From Streptomyces violens (GTDB lineage: Bacteria; Actinomycetota; Actinomycetes; Streptomycetales; Streptomycetaceae): DNA of 64,000 bases. The number at the start of each line of letters is the position of its first letter. The first letter of the stretch is position 1. Below are positions 32,463 to 42,645 of the stretch, in pieces. A model generated the notes under the pieces. The model was not told where the DNA came from, made no database searches, and was given only the letters and a program-made list of their open reading frames with translations. The DNA lies in assembly GCF_000717745.1 (NCBI RefSeq), contig NZ_JOBH01000007.1, forward strand, positions 248,001-312,000. Direction: 5' to 3'. A program made the translations under genes and the position numbers.

Positions 32463-35105
32463 TCAGCCGCGGGTGAAGACCGCGACCGTACGGCCCGGGA
32501 CGGTGAAGGTTCCGGCCCCCTTCTCGTAGGACGAGGTCCGTACGACCGGGTCGGCGCCGCGGGCCTGGACCGGGTGCAGCACGTACGGCTGCCCGGCCAT
32601 GTCCCGTACGGTCTGCGTCTGCCGCTCCGGCGTGGCGTTGAGGACCACGACCAGCTTGCCGAGCCGCATGGTGACCACACCGGGCGTCTCGTCGCGGCCG
32701 GACAGCGGGAAGGACAGCGCCCGCTGCACCTGCTCCGTGGTGGCCAGGCCGAAGTCCGGCTCGGTGGTGCGGATGCGGGTGAGGTCCCGGTACGCGGCCG
32801 ACGCGCCGGTGATCTCCGCGCAGCCGGGGCGCAGCGCGGGGTCGGCGAGCAGCGGCCGCGCGTACGGCCACTTGTCCTTGTTGTCGGCGGCGGGCGGCAG
32901 GCCGCGCCCGAAGCCGTTGCCGTCGGCGCAGTTCCAGTGCAGCGCGTTGAACCAGTCGCCGCTGTCGTAGGAGTTGCGGTCCAGCGACTTGGAGCGGAGC
33001 AGGTCGGTGCCGGCCTGGGAGAGCGCCGGGCCCTGCGAGAGGGTGGCGGTGGCCAGCGCGAGGACCTGCATACGGGCGCGGTCGGCGGGCTTCGTGCGCT
33101 GCGGGAGCTTGTAGGCGAGCGCGTCGTAGAGGGTCTCGTTGTCGTGCGCGTCGGCGTAGGCCAGCGCGTCGCCGGGCGCGGCCGCGTATCCGGCGGGCGC
33201 GCCGTTGTAGTCGACCTCGGAGCCCTTGACGCGGCGGCCCTTGCTGTCGGTGAAGGTGTACTCGGCGAGGCCGCCGGTCAGGCCGACCTTGATCAGATCC
33301 TGGTAGTGCAGCAGCCGGGCCTTCTGCTCGTCCCGGTTTCCGTTGGCGGGCGAGTCGTTGGAGTCGGTGAACAGGCCGGAGGCGAAGCCCTGGACGCGCG
33401 GGTCGGCGTCGAAGGGGCCGCCGCCGCGCACCGCGTCGCGCGCCCGGTCGTCGAACGTGGCGATGCCGGTCCCGGCCATGTTCTTCTGCGTGGCCTGGAC
33501 GAAGCGGGCGTCGTTCGCGACCTCGCCGAAGTTCCAGCCCTCGCCGTAGAGGACGATCGCCTTGCCGTCCACGCCGTCCTTCGCGGGCGTCAGGGCGTCC
33601 AGGGCCTTGCGCACGGCGAGGATGTTGGCCTTGGGGTGATGCCCCATCAGGTCGAACCGGAAGCCGTCGACCTTGTAACTCTTCGCCCAGGTGATGAGCG
33701 AGTCGACGACGAGCTTCCCCATCATGGTGTGCTCGGGCGCGGTGTTGGCGCAGCAGGTGGAGGTGCCGACGGTGCCGTCGTCCAGCAGCCGGTGATAGTA
33801 GCCGGGGACGATGCGGTCCAGTACGGACCGGGGGTCCTGGCCACTCGCGAGGGTGTGGTTGTAGACGACGTCCATGACGGTGCGCAGCCCGGCCCCGTTC
33901 AGGCCCTGCACCATGCGGCGGAACTCCAGGGTGCGTGCCGTGCCGTCCGGGTCGGAGGCGTACGAGCCCTCGGGCACGGTGTAGTGCACCGGGTCGTAGC
34001 CCCAGTTGTACGCGTCCTTCGCGGCGGTCTTCGCGACGCACTCCTGCTGTTTCTCGGAGTCCGGCGGGTAGGACGCGAGGTCGCAGTCCGGTGTGGCCTG
34101 CCGGTCGGGGCGCTCGGGGACGGACCCGAAGTCGAAGGCGGGCAGCAGATGGACGTGGCTGGTGCCGGCGCGGGCGAGGGCACGCAGGTGCTTCATGCCG
34201 TCGGAGCCGCGGTCGGTGAAGGCGAGGTACTTCCCGGGGTGCTTCGAGGTGCGGTCCGCGATCGAGAAGTCGCGGACGTGCAGCTCCTGGATGCGGGCGT
34301 CGCGCAGCGGTACGGCGGCGGGCTTCTCGATCCGGTCCCAGCCCTTGGGGGCCAGCTTCGGGTCGGCCAGGTCGGTGACGAGGCTGCGCTCGGAGTCAGC
34401 GGTGAGGCCCGTGGCGTAAGGGTCGGTGACCTTGTTGGTGACGGTCTGCCCGGCGGCGGGCGCGAAGACGGTGACGGCGTAGCGGTACGGCTTGCCGGTC
34501 CAGCCTCGGGCGCCGGTCACCGACCACACGCCGGTCCGGTCGTCGCGGGTCATCGGCACACTGCGGCCGTCGAGTTCGAGGGCGACGGTGCGCGCGGTGG
34601 GTGCCCAGACGGAGAGGGTGGGGCGGCCGCGGTCGAAGACCGGGCCGAGCCGGGCCCTGGAGGCGGCGCCGTACAGGTCGTCCAGCACGCCGGGTATCTG
34701 CACGCCGGTGGCCTCGCGCAGGGTGCCGTCGGCGGCCCGGCGGGTGGCGACGAGCCGGTCGCGCAGCGCGGTGGCGGCCTGCGCCTGGTCGCGCGGGTCG
34801 ACGGTGAAGGCCGGAAAGCCCTTCAGGTGCGGGTACTTGGCTCGCTCGTCGGGCGTCAGAGTGCCGGGCGCGAGGCGCAGCCGCCGGTCGCCGTCGGGGC
34901 CGGATTCGAGCTGGAGGGTGCCGCCGGCCGCGTCGGGCGCGCCCTTCCAGACGACGGTGTCCCGGTCGATCCACTGGGCCTCGGCCTTGGCGGGGTAGGG
35001 CGGCGGGGCCGCCTGTGCGGGCGCGGCGCCGGGCAGGGCGGCGGCCGCCGCGGCGCAGAGCGCCGCGGCGAGCGCGGTGACGGTTCGGCGGAGGGTGCCG
35101 GTCAC
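32463..35105 (-). CDS. pulA: Secreted pullulanase-type alpha-1,6-glucosidase (GH13)
   Basis: 880 residues with a Sec signal peptide ([20 protein letters not shown]). Pullulanase signatures: [18 protein letters not shown] (type I motif), [16 protein letters not shown] (nucleophile), [10 protein letters not shown] (acid) and [12 protein letters not shown]. It has an N-terminal PulA domain and CBM48-like region before the catalytic barrel. GTG 35105 follows AAGGAG; the gene starts 23 bases after the alpha-amylase stop, so the two form an operon for debranching and cutting starch or glycogen outside the cell. In S. coelicolor I recall these two activities fused in one long protein (SCO2226); here they are separate. 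Confidence 0.92.
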   Translation of the reverse strand: MTGTLRRTVTALAAALCAAAAAALPGAAPAQAAPPPYPAKAEAQWIDRDTVVWKGAPDAAGGTLQLESGPDGDRRLRLAPGTLTPDERAKYPHLKGFPAFTVDPRDQAQAATALRDRLVATRRAADGTLREATGVQIPGVLDDLYGAASRARLGPVFDRGRPTLSVWAPTARTVALELDGRSVPMTRDDRTGVWSVTGARGWTGKPYRYAVTVFAPAAGQTVTNKVTDPYATGLTADSERSLVTDLADPKLAPKGWDRIEKPAAVPLRDARIQELHVRDFSIADRTSKHPGKYLAFTDRGSDGMKHLRALARAGTSHVHLLPAFDFGSVPERPDRQATPDCDLASYPPDSEKQQECVAKTAAKDAYNWGYDPVHYTVPEGSYASDPDGTARTLEFRRMVQGLNGAGLRTVMDVVYNHTLASGQDPRSVLDRIVPGYYHRLLDDGTVGTSTCCANTAPEHTMMGKLVVDSLITWAKSYKVDGFRFDLMGHHPKANILAVRKALDALTPAKDGVDGKAIVLYGEGWNFGEVANDARFVQATQKNMAGTGIATFDDRARDAVRGGGPFDADPRVQGFASGLFTDSNDSPANGNRDEQKARLLHYQDLIKVGLTGGLAEYTFTDSKGRRVKGSEVDYNGAPAGYAAAPGDALAYADAHDNETLYDALAYKLPQRTKPADRARMQVLALATATLSQGPALSQAGTDLLRSKSLDRNSYDSGDWFNALHWNCADGNGFGRGLPPAADNKDKWPYARPLLADPALRPGCAEITGASAAYRDLTRIRTTEPDFGLATTEQVQRALSFPLSGRDETPGVVTMRLGKLVVVLNATPERQTQTVRDMAGQPYVLHPVQARGADPVVRTSSYEKGAGTFTVPGRTVAVFTRG

Positions 35106-35128
35106 GGAGGTGGTCTCCTTCACGGTGT

Positions 35129-36514
35129 TCAGCCGCAGGTGCGGGCGCCGGTGTGCAGCGCGAGGGCGGTGTTCGGAGCGAGGGTGGCGGTGAACCGGCC
35201 CGACCCGTCGACCGTGACAGCCCGCCCGCTCTGCACGTCGCAGTAGTTCCCGGCGGGCAGCGCGCTCTGGAACGTACGGCTCAGGCTCGACGGCTCGTGG
35301 TTGATCGCGACGTACGCCTTGTCGCCGCGCCCGAAGGCGATGGCGTCGTTGCCGTTGTCCCACCAGTTGGTGACGGCGGTCCCGTGCGCGGTGTTGCGGA
35401 AGGCCACCATGGCCTTGATCTCGGGCCACTTGTGCTGGCACTTCCAGCCGTCCTGCCAGCAGGCGTTGACCGTGCCCCCGTTGGGCGGCCCGGCGTCGTG
35501 GTCGGTGAATTCATAGCCGGAGTGCACGTCCGGGGAGCCGTACGGCCAGGCCAGCATGTAGACATTGGCGAGGGTGTAGTCCGCGCCGTTCTTGTAGCTG
35601 AGCGTGGAGCCGTTGCGCTCGGTGTCCCAGTTGTCGACGAAGACGCCGGACTTGCCGCTCGCCATGTACCCCCAGCCCTCGCCGAAGTTCTTCAGGTACG
35701 CGAGCCTCTCGTTCTGGAAGACCCGCTTGAGGTCGCGGCCGTAGCGGAACTCCTGCACGTCCCCGTTGCCGAGGTACTCGCTCGGCGAGACGGCCTCACC
35801 GTCCCCGTGGATCGCCTCCTGCTTCCAGTACACGCCCGGGTTGCTCAACTGGCCCTTGATGGCGGCCAGATCCTCGGCGGGCATGTGCTTGGCGGCGTCG
35901 ATACGGAAGCCGTCCACGCCGAGGGAGAGCAGGTCGTTGAGGTACTGCGCGATGCGTGTACGGACGTACGGCTCGCCGGTGTCCAGGTCGGCCAGGCCCA
36001 CCAGCTCGCAGTGCTGCACGTTGAAGCGGTCCCGGTAGTTGCTGATCTGGGCGGTGCAGTCGTCCATGTCCTGCGGCTGGTAGATCCCGGGGTAGGTGTA
36101 CTTGCTGTACGAGGAGCCGCCGGTGCCGGTGCCGGACCCGGCCGACATGTGGTTGATGACGGCGTCCGCGACGACCTTCACGCCGGCCGCGTGGCAGGCG
36201 TCGATCATGTTCTTGAAGGCGGTGCCGTCGCCGAGCCGGCCGGCGATCCTGTAGCTGACGGGCTGGTACGAGGTCCACCACTGGCCGCCCTGGATGTGCT
36301 CCGTGGCGGGCGAGACCTCGACGTATCCGTATCCGGCCGGGCCGAGGGTGTCCTTGCACTCCCGGGCGACCGAGTCGTAGCGCCACTCGAAGAGTTCGGC
36401 GGTGACGTCCTTGGTGCCGGGCGGTGCGGCCTCGGCGGGGGTGCCGAGGGCCGCCGCGGTGAGCGCGAGGGCGGCTGCCGTACAGCCGCGGGCCAGGGAT
36501 CTGCGAAGGGGCAT
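35129..36514 (-). CDS. Secreted alpha-amylase (GH13)
   Basis: 461 residues with a Sec signal peptide ([20 protein letters not shown]). It endo-cleaves alpha-1,4 bonds in starch. Nucleophile D206 ([12 protein letters not shown]), acid E233 ([12 protein letters not shown]) and D297 ([13 protein letters not shown]) are present; residue 296 is Trp where most GH13 enzymes have His (NHD). There is no C-terminal starch-binding CBM20 domain. ATG 36514 sits behind a perfect AGGAGGAA site. The upstream region holds several TTGCAA-like repeats expected for LacI/MalR-type control. First gene of the amylase-pullulanase operon. Confidence 0.94.
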   Translation of the reverse strand: MPLRRSLARGCTAAALALTAAALGTPAEAAPPGTKDVTAELFEWRYDSVARECKDTLGPAGYGYVEVSPATEHIQGGQWWTSYQPVSYRIAGRLGDGTAFKNMIDACHAAGVKVVADAVINHMSAGSGTGTGGSSYSKYTYPGIYQPQDMDDCTAQISNYRDRFNVQHCELVGLADLDTGEPYVRTRIAQYLNDLLSLGVDGFRIDAAKHMPAEDLAAIKGQLSNPGVYWKQEAIHGDGEAVSPSEYLGNGDVQEFRYGRDLKRVFQNERLAYLKNFGEGWGYMASGKSGVFVDNWDTERNGSTLSYKNGADYTLANVYMLAWPYGSPDVHSGYEFTDHDAGPPNGGTVNACWQDGWKCQHKWPEIKAMVAFRNTAHGTAVTNWWDNGNDAIAFGRGDKAYVAINHEPSSLSRTFQSALPAGNYCDVQSGRAVTVDGSGRFTATLAPNTALALHTGARTCG

Positions 36515-36573
36515 GGTTCCTCCTGAGGGGGAGACGAGAGCCTTGCCCGGCAACGCGCCGTGCCCGTAAGGCT

Positions 36574-36631
36574 GTTGCAGTTGTAGCCGCCGCAATCCGT
36601 TGTTGCAAGACCTTTCGCAAGCCATTGCAAC
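36574..36631 (-). promoter_or_regulatory. Cluster of TTGCAA-type operator repeats before the alpha-amylase
   Basis: GTTGCAG (36574-36580), GTTGCAAG (36602-36609), TCGCAAG (36615-36621) and ATTGCAAC (36624-36631). Similar CTTGCAG/TTGCAA repeats are known operators of the LacI-family maltose regulator in Streptomyces amylase promoters. Here they sit 60-117 bases before the amylase start. Confidence 0.75.
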
Positions 36632-36683
36632 GGTGTTAACTTCACCGGGCAACATCCCGGTCCGGCCGGCCGGAGGCCACCCG

Positions 36684-37745
36684 CTAGGCGGGGGGCCTCA
36701 CGCGCCCGGCCGGCCGGACCGGTCCTCCCGGCACCGGCCCCGTCGACCCCCGTACGACCAGCTCCGGCTGGAAGACGAACTCCGTGCGCTGTACGGGGTT
36801 CCCCTGGATCTCCTCGATCAGCGCGCCGACCGCCGCGGTCGCCATCGCCTGCACGGGCTGCCGCACGGTGGTCAGCGGCGGGTCGGCGAACGCGATGAGC
36901 TGCGAGTCGTCGAAGCCGACAACCGAGAGCTGTCCCGGCACGGCGAGGCCGCGCTGCCGGGCGGCCCGTACGACGCCCAGCGCCATCAGATCGCTGCCGC
37001 ACACCACACCCGTACAGCCCGCGTCCAGCAGCGCGGCGGCCGCGGCGTGCCCGCCCTCGACGCTGAACAGCGTGTGCTGCACGAGCCGTTCGGCCTCCCC
37101 CGGTGCCGGGCCGAACAGCTCCTCCATGGCCGCGATGAACCCCTCCGCCTTGCGCCGGGACGGCACGTACCGGGACGGGCCGACGGCCAGCCCGATACGG
37201 GTGTGCCCCAGCGCGGCGAGGTGGGTGACCGCCATCCGGGCGGCCGCCCGGTCGTCGGGCGAGACGAACGAGGCGTGGATGTCCGCGTTGTAGCCGTTGA
37301 TCAGGACGTACGGCACGCCGCGCGTGGTGAGGCGGGTGTAGCGGGCCGGGTCGGCGCCGGTGTCCGCGTGCAGCCCGGACAGGAACACGATCCCGGTGAC
37401 GCCCCGCGCCTCCAACTGCTCGACCAGCTCGTCCTCGGTCGCGCCGCCCGGCATCTGCGTACAGAGCACGGGCGTATAGCCGTGCCCGGCCAGCGCCTGC
37501 TCGATGATCTGCGCGAACGCCGGGAAGATCGGGTTGGTCAGCTCCGGGATGACCAGCCCGACCAGGCCCGCGCTGCGCCGCCGCAGCCGCACCGGACGCT
37601 CGTACCCGAGCACGTCCAGTGCGGCCAGCACCCGCTGCCGGGTGGCGCCGGCCACCCCGGTCCTCCCGTTGAGCACCCGGCTCACGGTGGCCTCGCTGAC
37701 ATCGGCCTGCGCGGCGATGTCAGCGAGCCTGGGGGGCAGCGTCAC
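36684..37745 (-). CDS. malR: LacI-family regulator of maltose/maltodextrin genes (copy 1)
   Basis: 353 residues. LacI helix-turn-helix at the start ([20 protein letters not shown]) and a periplasmic-binding-protein-like effector domain ([60 protein letters not shown]). GTG 37745 overlaps the TGA of the alpha-glucosidase gene (GTGA), making it the last gene of malE-malF-malG-aglA-malR. A close paralogue lies at 44261-45382. Expected to repress mal and amylase genes until maltodextrin or glucose-derived signals bind. Confidence 0.88.
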   Translation of the reverse strand: MTLPPRLADIAAQADVSEATVSRVLNGRTGVAGATRQRVLAALDVLGYERPVRLRRRSAGLVGLVIPELTNPIFPAFAQIIEQALAGHGYTPVLCTQMPGGATEDELVEQLEARGVTGIVFLSGLHADTGADPARYTRLTTRGVPYVLINGYNADIHASFVSPDDRAAARMAVTHLAALGHTRIGLAVGPSRYVPSRRKAEGFIAAMEELFGPAPGEAERLVQHTLFSVEGGHAAAAALLDAGCTGVVCGSDLMALGVVRAARQRGLAVPGQLSVVGFDDSQLIAFADPPLTTVRQPVQAMATAAVGALIEEIQGNPVQRTEFVFQPELVVRGSTGPVPGGPVRPAGRVRPPA

Positions 37746-39337
37746 TCGGTCCACCACACGGCCGTGTCCGCGGCCAGCTCGTAGGTGCCGGGGCGTCCCG
37801 GAATCTCCTGCGGCAGCGCGCCGCTGGACAGCAGCGGCCGCCCGGGGACGGTCAGGCGCACGGCCTCCGCCGTGGTGTTCACCGCGCAGGTGAAGCCGCC
37901 CGCGCGGCGGAAGTGCAGTACGCCCTCGGGTGCGGGGCGCCACTCCACCGCGTCGCCCGCGCCGAGCCCGGGGTGCTCCCGGCGGACGGCGAGCGCCGTG
38001 CGGTACAGCTCCAGCGTGGAGTCCGGATCGCCGGTCTGCGCCGCGACGCTCAGGGACGCCCACTCGTCGGGCTGCGGCAGCCAGCTGCCACCGGTCCCGA
38101 AGCCGTACGGCGCTTCCGTACCGGACCACGGGAGCGGCACCCGGCAGCCGTCCCGCAGCCCCTCCTGCCCGTTCTCCTTGAAGAAGGAGGGGTCTTGGCG
38201 GACCTCGTCGGGCAGGTCGGTGACCTCGGGCAGGCCGAGCTCCTCGCCCTGGTAGACGTACGCGGAGCCGGGCAGCGCGAGCATCAGCAGCGCGGCGGCG
38301 CGGGCGCGGGGCAGGCCGCCGCCGAGCCGGGTGCGATGGCGTACGACGTCGTGGTTGGAGAGCACCCAGGTCGTGGGCGCGCCCACCGGGCGCATGGCGT
38401 CCAGCGAGGAGTCGATGACCTCACGCAGCTCGGCCGCGTCCCAGCCGGCGTTCAGGTAGTGGAAGTTGAACGCCTGGTGCAGCTCGTCGGGGCGCAGATA
38501 GAGGGCGGTGCGGTCGGCGCTGGGCGTCCATGCCTCGGCGACGGCGATGCGCTCCCCCGCGTACTCGTCGAGGACCTTCCGCCAGGAGCGGTAGATCGCG
38601 TGCACACCGTCCTGGTCGAAGAAGGGCAGCTCCTGGTTGCCGAGCAGCTTGAGCTGTTCGGCGTGGCCCATGTCGGGCAGCCCGGCGGCCTTGACCAGGC
38701 CGTGCGCGACGTCCACCCGGAAGCCGTCGACGCCCAGGTCCAGCCAGAAGCGCAGGATGGAGCGGAACTCGTCCTGGACGGCGGGGTGTTCCCAGTTGAA
38801 GTCGGGCTGCTGGGGGGCGAAGAGATGGAGGTACCACTCGCCGTCCGGGAGCCGGGTCCAGGCGGGGCCGCCGAAGATGGACTCCCAGTCGTTGGGCGGC
38901 TCCTCGCCGTTCTCGCCGCGGCCCTTGCGGAAGTGGAAGCGCTCGCGCAGGGTCGAGCCCGGTCCCTCGGCCACCGCGCGCTTGAACCATTCGTGCTGGT
39001 CGGAGCAGTGGTTGGGCACCACGTCGACGATGGTGCGCAGGCCCAGCTCGCGGGCGTCGCGGAGCAGCGCCTCGGCGTCCGGCAGGTCGCCGAACATCGG
39101 GTCGATGGCCCGGTAGTCGGCCACGTCGTAACCGGCGTCGGCCTGCGGCGACGCGTAGAAGGGGCTGAGCCAGACGGCGTCGACGCCCAGGTCCTTGAGG
39201 TACGGCAGCCGCTCGCGGATGCCGGCCAGGTCGCCCATCCCGTCACCGTTGCCGTCGGCGAAACTGCGCGGGTACACCTGGTAGATCACCGCGTGGCGCC
39301 ACCACTCGGTGGCAGGGGTGGTGGAGTTCTGGTTCAT
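37742..39337 (-). CDS. aglA: Alpha-glucosidase, GH13 (copy 1)
   Basis: 531 residues, no signal peptide, so cytoplasmic. It hydrolyses imported maltose and maltodextrins to glucose. GH13 catalytic residues: D209 (VDGFRVDVAHG), E268 (IAVAEAW) and D330 (VLSNHDVVRH). YPRSFADGNGDGMGDLAGI is the oligo-1,6/alpha-glucosidase signature. It starts one base after the malG stop. Strongly similar to the gene at 42646-44280 along its whole length. Confidence 0.93.
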   Translation of the reverse strand: MNQNSTTPATEWWRHAVIYQVYPRSFADGNGDGMGDLAGIRERLPYLKDLGVDAVWLSPFYASPQADAGYDVADYRAIDPMFGDLPDAEALLRDARELGLRTIVDVVPNHCSDQHEWFKRAVAEGPGSTLRERFHFRKGRGENGEEPPNDWESIFGGPAWTRLPDGEWYLHLFAPQQPDFNWEHPAVQDEFRSILRFWLDLGVDGFRVDVAHGLVKAAGLPDMGHAEQLKLLGNQELPFFDQDGVHAIYRSWRKVLDEYAGERIAVAEAWTPSADRTALYLRPDELHQAFNFHYLNAGWDAAELREVIDSSLDAMRPVGAPTTWVLSNHDVVRHRTRLGGGLPRARAAALLMLALPGSAYVYQGEELGLPEVTDLPDEVRQDPSFFKENGQEGLRDGCRVPLPWSGTEAPYGFGTGGSWLPQPDEWASLSVAAQTGDPDSTLELYRTALAVRREHPGLGAGDAVEWRPAPEGVLHFRRAGGFTCAVNTTAEAVRLTVPGRPLLSSGALPQEIPGRPGTYELAADTAVWWTE

Positions 39338-39338
39338 G

Positions 39339-40175
39339 TCATCCCTTGGTCGTGCCGGCGGTCAGGCCGGATACGAGATGGCGCTGGGCGAAGGCGAAGA
39401 CGGCGGCCGCGGGCACGGCGACGATCACGGCCGCGGCAGTCATCGATCCCCAGTCGTTGTTGTACTGGCTGACGAAGGTCTGCAGGCCGCCGGCGAGGGT
39501 GAGGTTCTCCTCGCCGGTCATGAAGGCGGACGCGTAGGCGACCTCGGCCCAGGCCGTGACGAAGGTGTAGAAGCCGGTGACGGCGAGGCCGGGGCGGGCG
39601 AGCGGCAGGACGAGCCGCCAGAAGGTGCCGAAGGGGTTGAGCCCGTCGACCCGGCCCGACTCGTCGATCTCCACCGGGATCGTGTCGAAGAACCCCTTCA
39701 TCATCCAGGCGCAGAACGGCACGGCGATGGTGAGGTAGGTGATGACGAGGCCCGTGGGCTGATTGAGCAGGCCCAGGCTCGCCATCAGGTTGTACAGCGG
39801 CACGATCAGCACGGCCACCGGGAACATCTGCGTGATCAGCAGCAGCCACATCAGCGGGCGCATCCCGGGGAAGCGGAAGCGGCTGACGGCGTAGCCGGTG
39901 GTGGCAGCGAGGAAGACGCCGAGGACGGTGGTCACGCCGACGATCACCACGGAGTTCCCGAACCAGGTCAGGAACGCGGTGTCGGCCAGTACATGGGTGT
40001 AGTTGGCGAGCGTGAAGTCGGTGACCGGCTCGGTGGTGAAGGCGTCGTTCTTCGGCTTGAAGGAGGTGACCAGCAGCCACAGCGGCGGAAAGACCGCGAC
40101 GACGGCGGCGGCAATGAGGGTCGCGTGCAGGCCGGTGGAGGCCAGGGGGCTTCTCTTCTTTTCGCGCATGGTCAC
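39339..40175 (-). CDS. malG: Maltose/maltodextrin ABC transporter permease MalG
   Basis: About 278 residues with six predicted membrane helices. The EAA loop that contacts the ATPase is near ...VEIDESGRVDGLNPFGTFWR, and the family tail AQRHLVSGLTAGTTKG is present. GTG 40175 overlaps the malF TGA (GTGA); ATG 40170 is the alternative start. No ATPase gene is in the operon: as elsewhere in Streptomyces, a shared MsiK-type ATPase encoded far away is expected to power it. Confidence 0.93.
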   Translation of the reverse strand: MTMREKKRSPLASTGLHATLIAAAVVAVFPPLWLLVTSFKPKNDAFTTEPVTDFTLANYTHVLADTAFLTWFGNSVVIVGVTTVLGVFLAATTGYAVSRFRFPGMRPLMWLLLITQMFPVAVLIVPLYNLMASLGLLNQPTGLVITYLTIAVPFCAWMMKGFFDTIPVEIDESGRVDGLNPFGTFWRLVLPLARPGLAVTGFYTFVTAWAEVAYASAFMTGEENLTLAGGLQTFVSQYNNDWGSMTAAAVIVAVPAAAVFAFAQRHLVSGLTAGTTKG

Positions 40176-41152
40176 CACACCTCGCCCTGCTTGCGCAGGC
40201 TGCGCCGGTAGACGACCGCGACGGCCGAGAGCAGCAGCAGGATCAGCACGCCCCAGGCGGCCGATTCGGAGAAGTTGCGCGGGCTGTCGATGAAGGAGAG
40301 TCGGTAGGCGTACGTCACGAGGATCTCGGTGGCGTCGCCGGGCCCGCCGCGCGTCAGCAGGAAGATCACCGGGAACATGTTGAAGGTCCAGATCGTGCTG
40401 AGCAGGATCACCGTGCTGGAGACGGAGCGCAGGGACGGCACGGTGATGTGGCGGAACCGCTGCCAGGCGCTCGCGCCGTCCATCTCGGCGGCCTCGTAGA
40501 GCTCACCGGGGATGGACTGCAGCCCGCCGAGCAGTGCGACGAGCATGAAGGGCACGCCGAGCCAGACGTTGACGGCGATGACGGAGAGCTTGGCCCAGGT
40601 CGGGTCGTTGAGCCAGGGGATCGCGTCGATGCCGCCGCCCTGGAGGAGCTTGTTGAGCAGCCCGTGCTTCTCGTTGTAGAGCATCCGCCAGGTGAAGACG
40701 GAGATGAAGGCCGGGATCGCCCAGGGCAGGATCAGCGCGAGCCGGTAGAAGGTGCGGCCCTTCAGCTTGCGGTTGAGGAGGTTGGCGAGGACCAGGCCGA
40801 GGGTGAAGGTGAGCCCGACGCAGGCGACGGTCCACACCACGGTCCAGCCCAGCCGGCTCCAGAAGACGCTGTCGCTCAGTACGGCCGTGTAGTTGTCCAG
40901 CCCGACGAACTCGTATGTCGCCGGGATGTGGTTCATGCCGATGTCGCGGGCGACATTGGCCTCGGTGGCGTCGGTGAGCGAGAGGTACAGGCCGCGGACC
41001 AGCGGGTAGCCGATGATGACCACGAGGACGAGCACCACCGGGGCGATCATGGTCCAGGCGTACCAGTGGGTGCTCAGGGCCCGGCGGAGGCGGCCGGGTG
41101 GCGCGGCGGGCGCCGCCTTGCCTTGGGTCTTTGTGGGGGCGAGCGTCGTCAC
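40172..41152 (-). CDS. malF: Maltose/maltodextrin ABC transporter permease MalF
   Basis: 326 residues. Six main helices, starting with WYAWTMIAPVVLVLVVIIGY, and the EAA loop IPGELYEAAEMDGASAWQRF. Much shorter than enterobacterial MalF because the large periplasmic loop is missing, as usual in Gram-positives. GTG 41152 overlaps the malE TGA (GTGA), so malE, malF and malG are translationally coupled. Confidence 0.94.
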   Translation of the reverse strand: MTTLAPTKTQGKAAPAAPPGRLRRALSTHWYAWTMIAPVVLVLVVIIGYPLVRGLYLSLTDATEANVARDIGMNHIPATYEFVGLDNYTAVLSDSVFWSRLGWTVVWTVACVGLTFTLGLVLANLLNRKLKGRTFYRLALILPWAIPAFISVFTWRMLYNEKHGLLNKLLQGGGIDAIPWLNDPTWAKLSVIAVNVWLGVPFMLVALLGGLQSIPGELYEAAEMDGASAWQRFRHITVPSLRSVSSTVILLSTIWTFNMFPVIFLLTRGGPGDATEILVTYAYRLSFIDSPRNFSESAAWGVLILLLLSAVAVVYRRSLRKQGEVW

Positions 41153-42414
41153 TTGTAGTCCTTGAGCAGCTTCCGGTAGGCGTCTCCGGTGTTCTTGGCG
41201 GCCTGCTCGGGAGTGGCGCTGCCGGTGAGGACCTTGTTCATCTGGACCTTGATCGGCTCGAAGAGCGAGTTGCCCTCGGCGATCCAGGGGCGCTCGACGG
41301 CCTTCTCGACGGCGGGCCGGAAGAACTTGACCATCTCGTTGTCCTTGACGGACGGCACCTCGTAGACCGACTTGCGGGTCGGCAGCAGGCTCAGCTTCTC
41401 GGTGGTCTGCTGCTGGACCTTGGCGGAGCTCATGTACTTCACGAACTCGTAAGAGGCGTCGAGGTTGCCGGACCCGGCGTAGACGGAGAGGTTCCAGCCG
41501 CCCTGCGGGGAGCCCTGGGCCTTGCTGCCGCCGGGCACGGGCGCGACGCCGAGGTTGCTCTTGTCCTTGAACTCCTTGCCGGCCAGCGCGCCCTCGATGT
41601 CCCACGGCCCGTCGACCGCCATCGCGACGTCGCCGTCCTTGAGGGCCTTGAGCTGGTTCTCCTGGCCGTCGGTGGCATCGGTGACGGCGGCCTTGGAATC
41701 GACCAGGTCCTTGATCGTCTCGAAGGCCCGGACGCCGGCCGGGTCGTCGATGAGGACCTTCTTGCCCTTCGCCTGGACCATGTCGCCGCCCTCGCCGTAG
41801 AGGTAGGGCAGGAACCAGTACGGGTCGTCGCCGCGCAGGTAGAGCGCGGTCGCCCCGGTCTTCGACTTGATCTTCTTGGCGGCGGTCTTCAGCTCGTCGA
41901 AGGTCTTGGGGACCCCGACGCCCGCCTCCTTCAGCAGCTTCTTGTTGTAGAAGAGGCCAAGGGTGTCGATGACCTGGGGCGCGGCGTAGGTCTTGCCCTT
42001 GAAGCGGGTGCTGCCGGCCGCCTGCTCCAGGAAATCCTCGTTCTTCTCCAGCGCGGGGGTGTTGTCCAGCGGCGCGAGGTAGCCGAGGTTGGCGAAGTCG
42101 GCGACCCAGGCGACCTCGGTACGCATCACGTCCGGCGCGCCGGAGTTGCCGCCGGCCGCGTTCTTGAACTTGGCGTTGGCCTCGCCGAAGGAGAGGTTCA
42201 CGTACTTGACGTCGACCTTGGGGTGCTGCTTCTCGAAGCCCTCGGCGAGCTCCTTGAAGGCCCCCTTCTCGGCGGCGTTGGAGACGTCCCAGTAGGTGAC
42301 GGTGCCCGACAGCTCACCCCCGCTCTTCTGGTCGCTCCCGCCGTCACCGCCGCAAGCGGTCGCCGTCAGTGCCAGACCCGCGACCAGCGCGGTGGCCGCT
42401 ATGCCACGTCGCAT
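41149..42414 (-). CDS. malE: Maltose/maltodextrin-binding lipoprotein MalE
   Basis: 421 residues. A lipoprotein signal peptide ends at C21 (LALTATAC), so it is anchored on the outer face of the membrane. The rest is a family-1 sugar-binding protein (TVTYWDVSNAAEKGAFKELA; MAVDGPWDIEGALAG; GGWNLSVYAGSGN). ATG 42414 follows AAGGAG. First gene of the importer operon; an inverted TTGC/GCAA operator lies 113-133 bases upstream. Confidence 0.95.
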   Translation of the reverse strand: MRRGIAATALVAGLALTATACGGDGGSDQKSGGELSGTVTYWDVSNAAEKGAFKELAEGFEKQHPKVDVKYVNLSFGEANAKFKNAAGGNSGAPDVMRTEVAWVADFANLGYLAPLDNTPALEKNEDFLEQAAGSTRFKGKTYAAPQVIDTLGLFYNKKLLKEAGVGVPKTFDELKTAAKKIKSKTGATALYLRGDDPYWFLPYLYGEGGDMVQAKGKKVLIDDPAGVRAFETIKDLVDSKAAVTDATDGQENQLKALKDGDVAMAVDGPWDIEGALAGKEFKDKSNLGVAPVPGGSKAQGSPQGGWNLSVYAGSGNLDASYEFVKYMSSAKVQQQTTEKLSLLPTRKSVYEVPSVKDNEMVKFFRPAVEKAVERPWIAEGNSLFEPIKVQMNKVLTGSATPEQAAKNTGDAYRKLLKDYK

Positions 42415-42526
42415 GTGAACTCCTTCTGGAAAAGCCCGAGATACGTACGAGATACGAACGAGGTACGTAGGAATCCGCCCGAGAGGGCGTCAGGAACGTA
42501 ACAGCGGCGAAAAGAAACCGAAAGAG

Positions 42527-42567
42527 CTTGCGGCAAATTTCTGCAAGACCACCGGAAGATGTTGCAG
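42527..42567. promoter_or_regulatory. MalR-type operators in the malE/aglA2 divergent promoter region
   Basis: CTTGC-n11-GCAAG (42527-42547) and GTTGCAG (42561-42567) resemble the repeats before the amylase gene. They lie between the divergent malE (42414) and second alpha-glucosidase (42646) genes and could control both directions. Confidence 0.75.
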
Positions 42568-42645
42568 CCCGGTTACCTCGACCCGTCACCCCGGCCCCTG
42601 CCGGGGCGTTGATCATCAGTAGCCCGATCGACCGAAGGACGGCCG

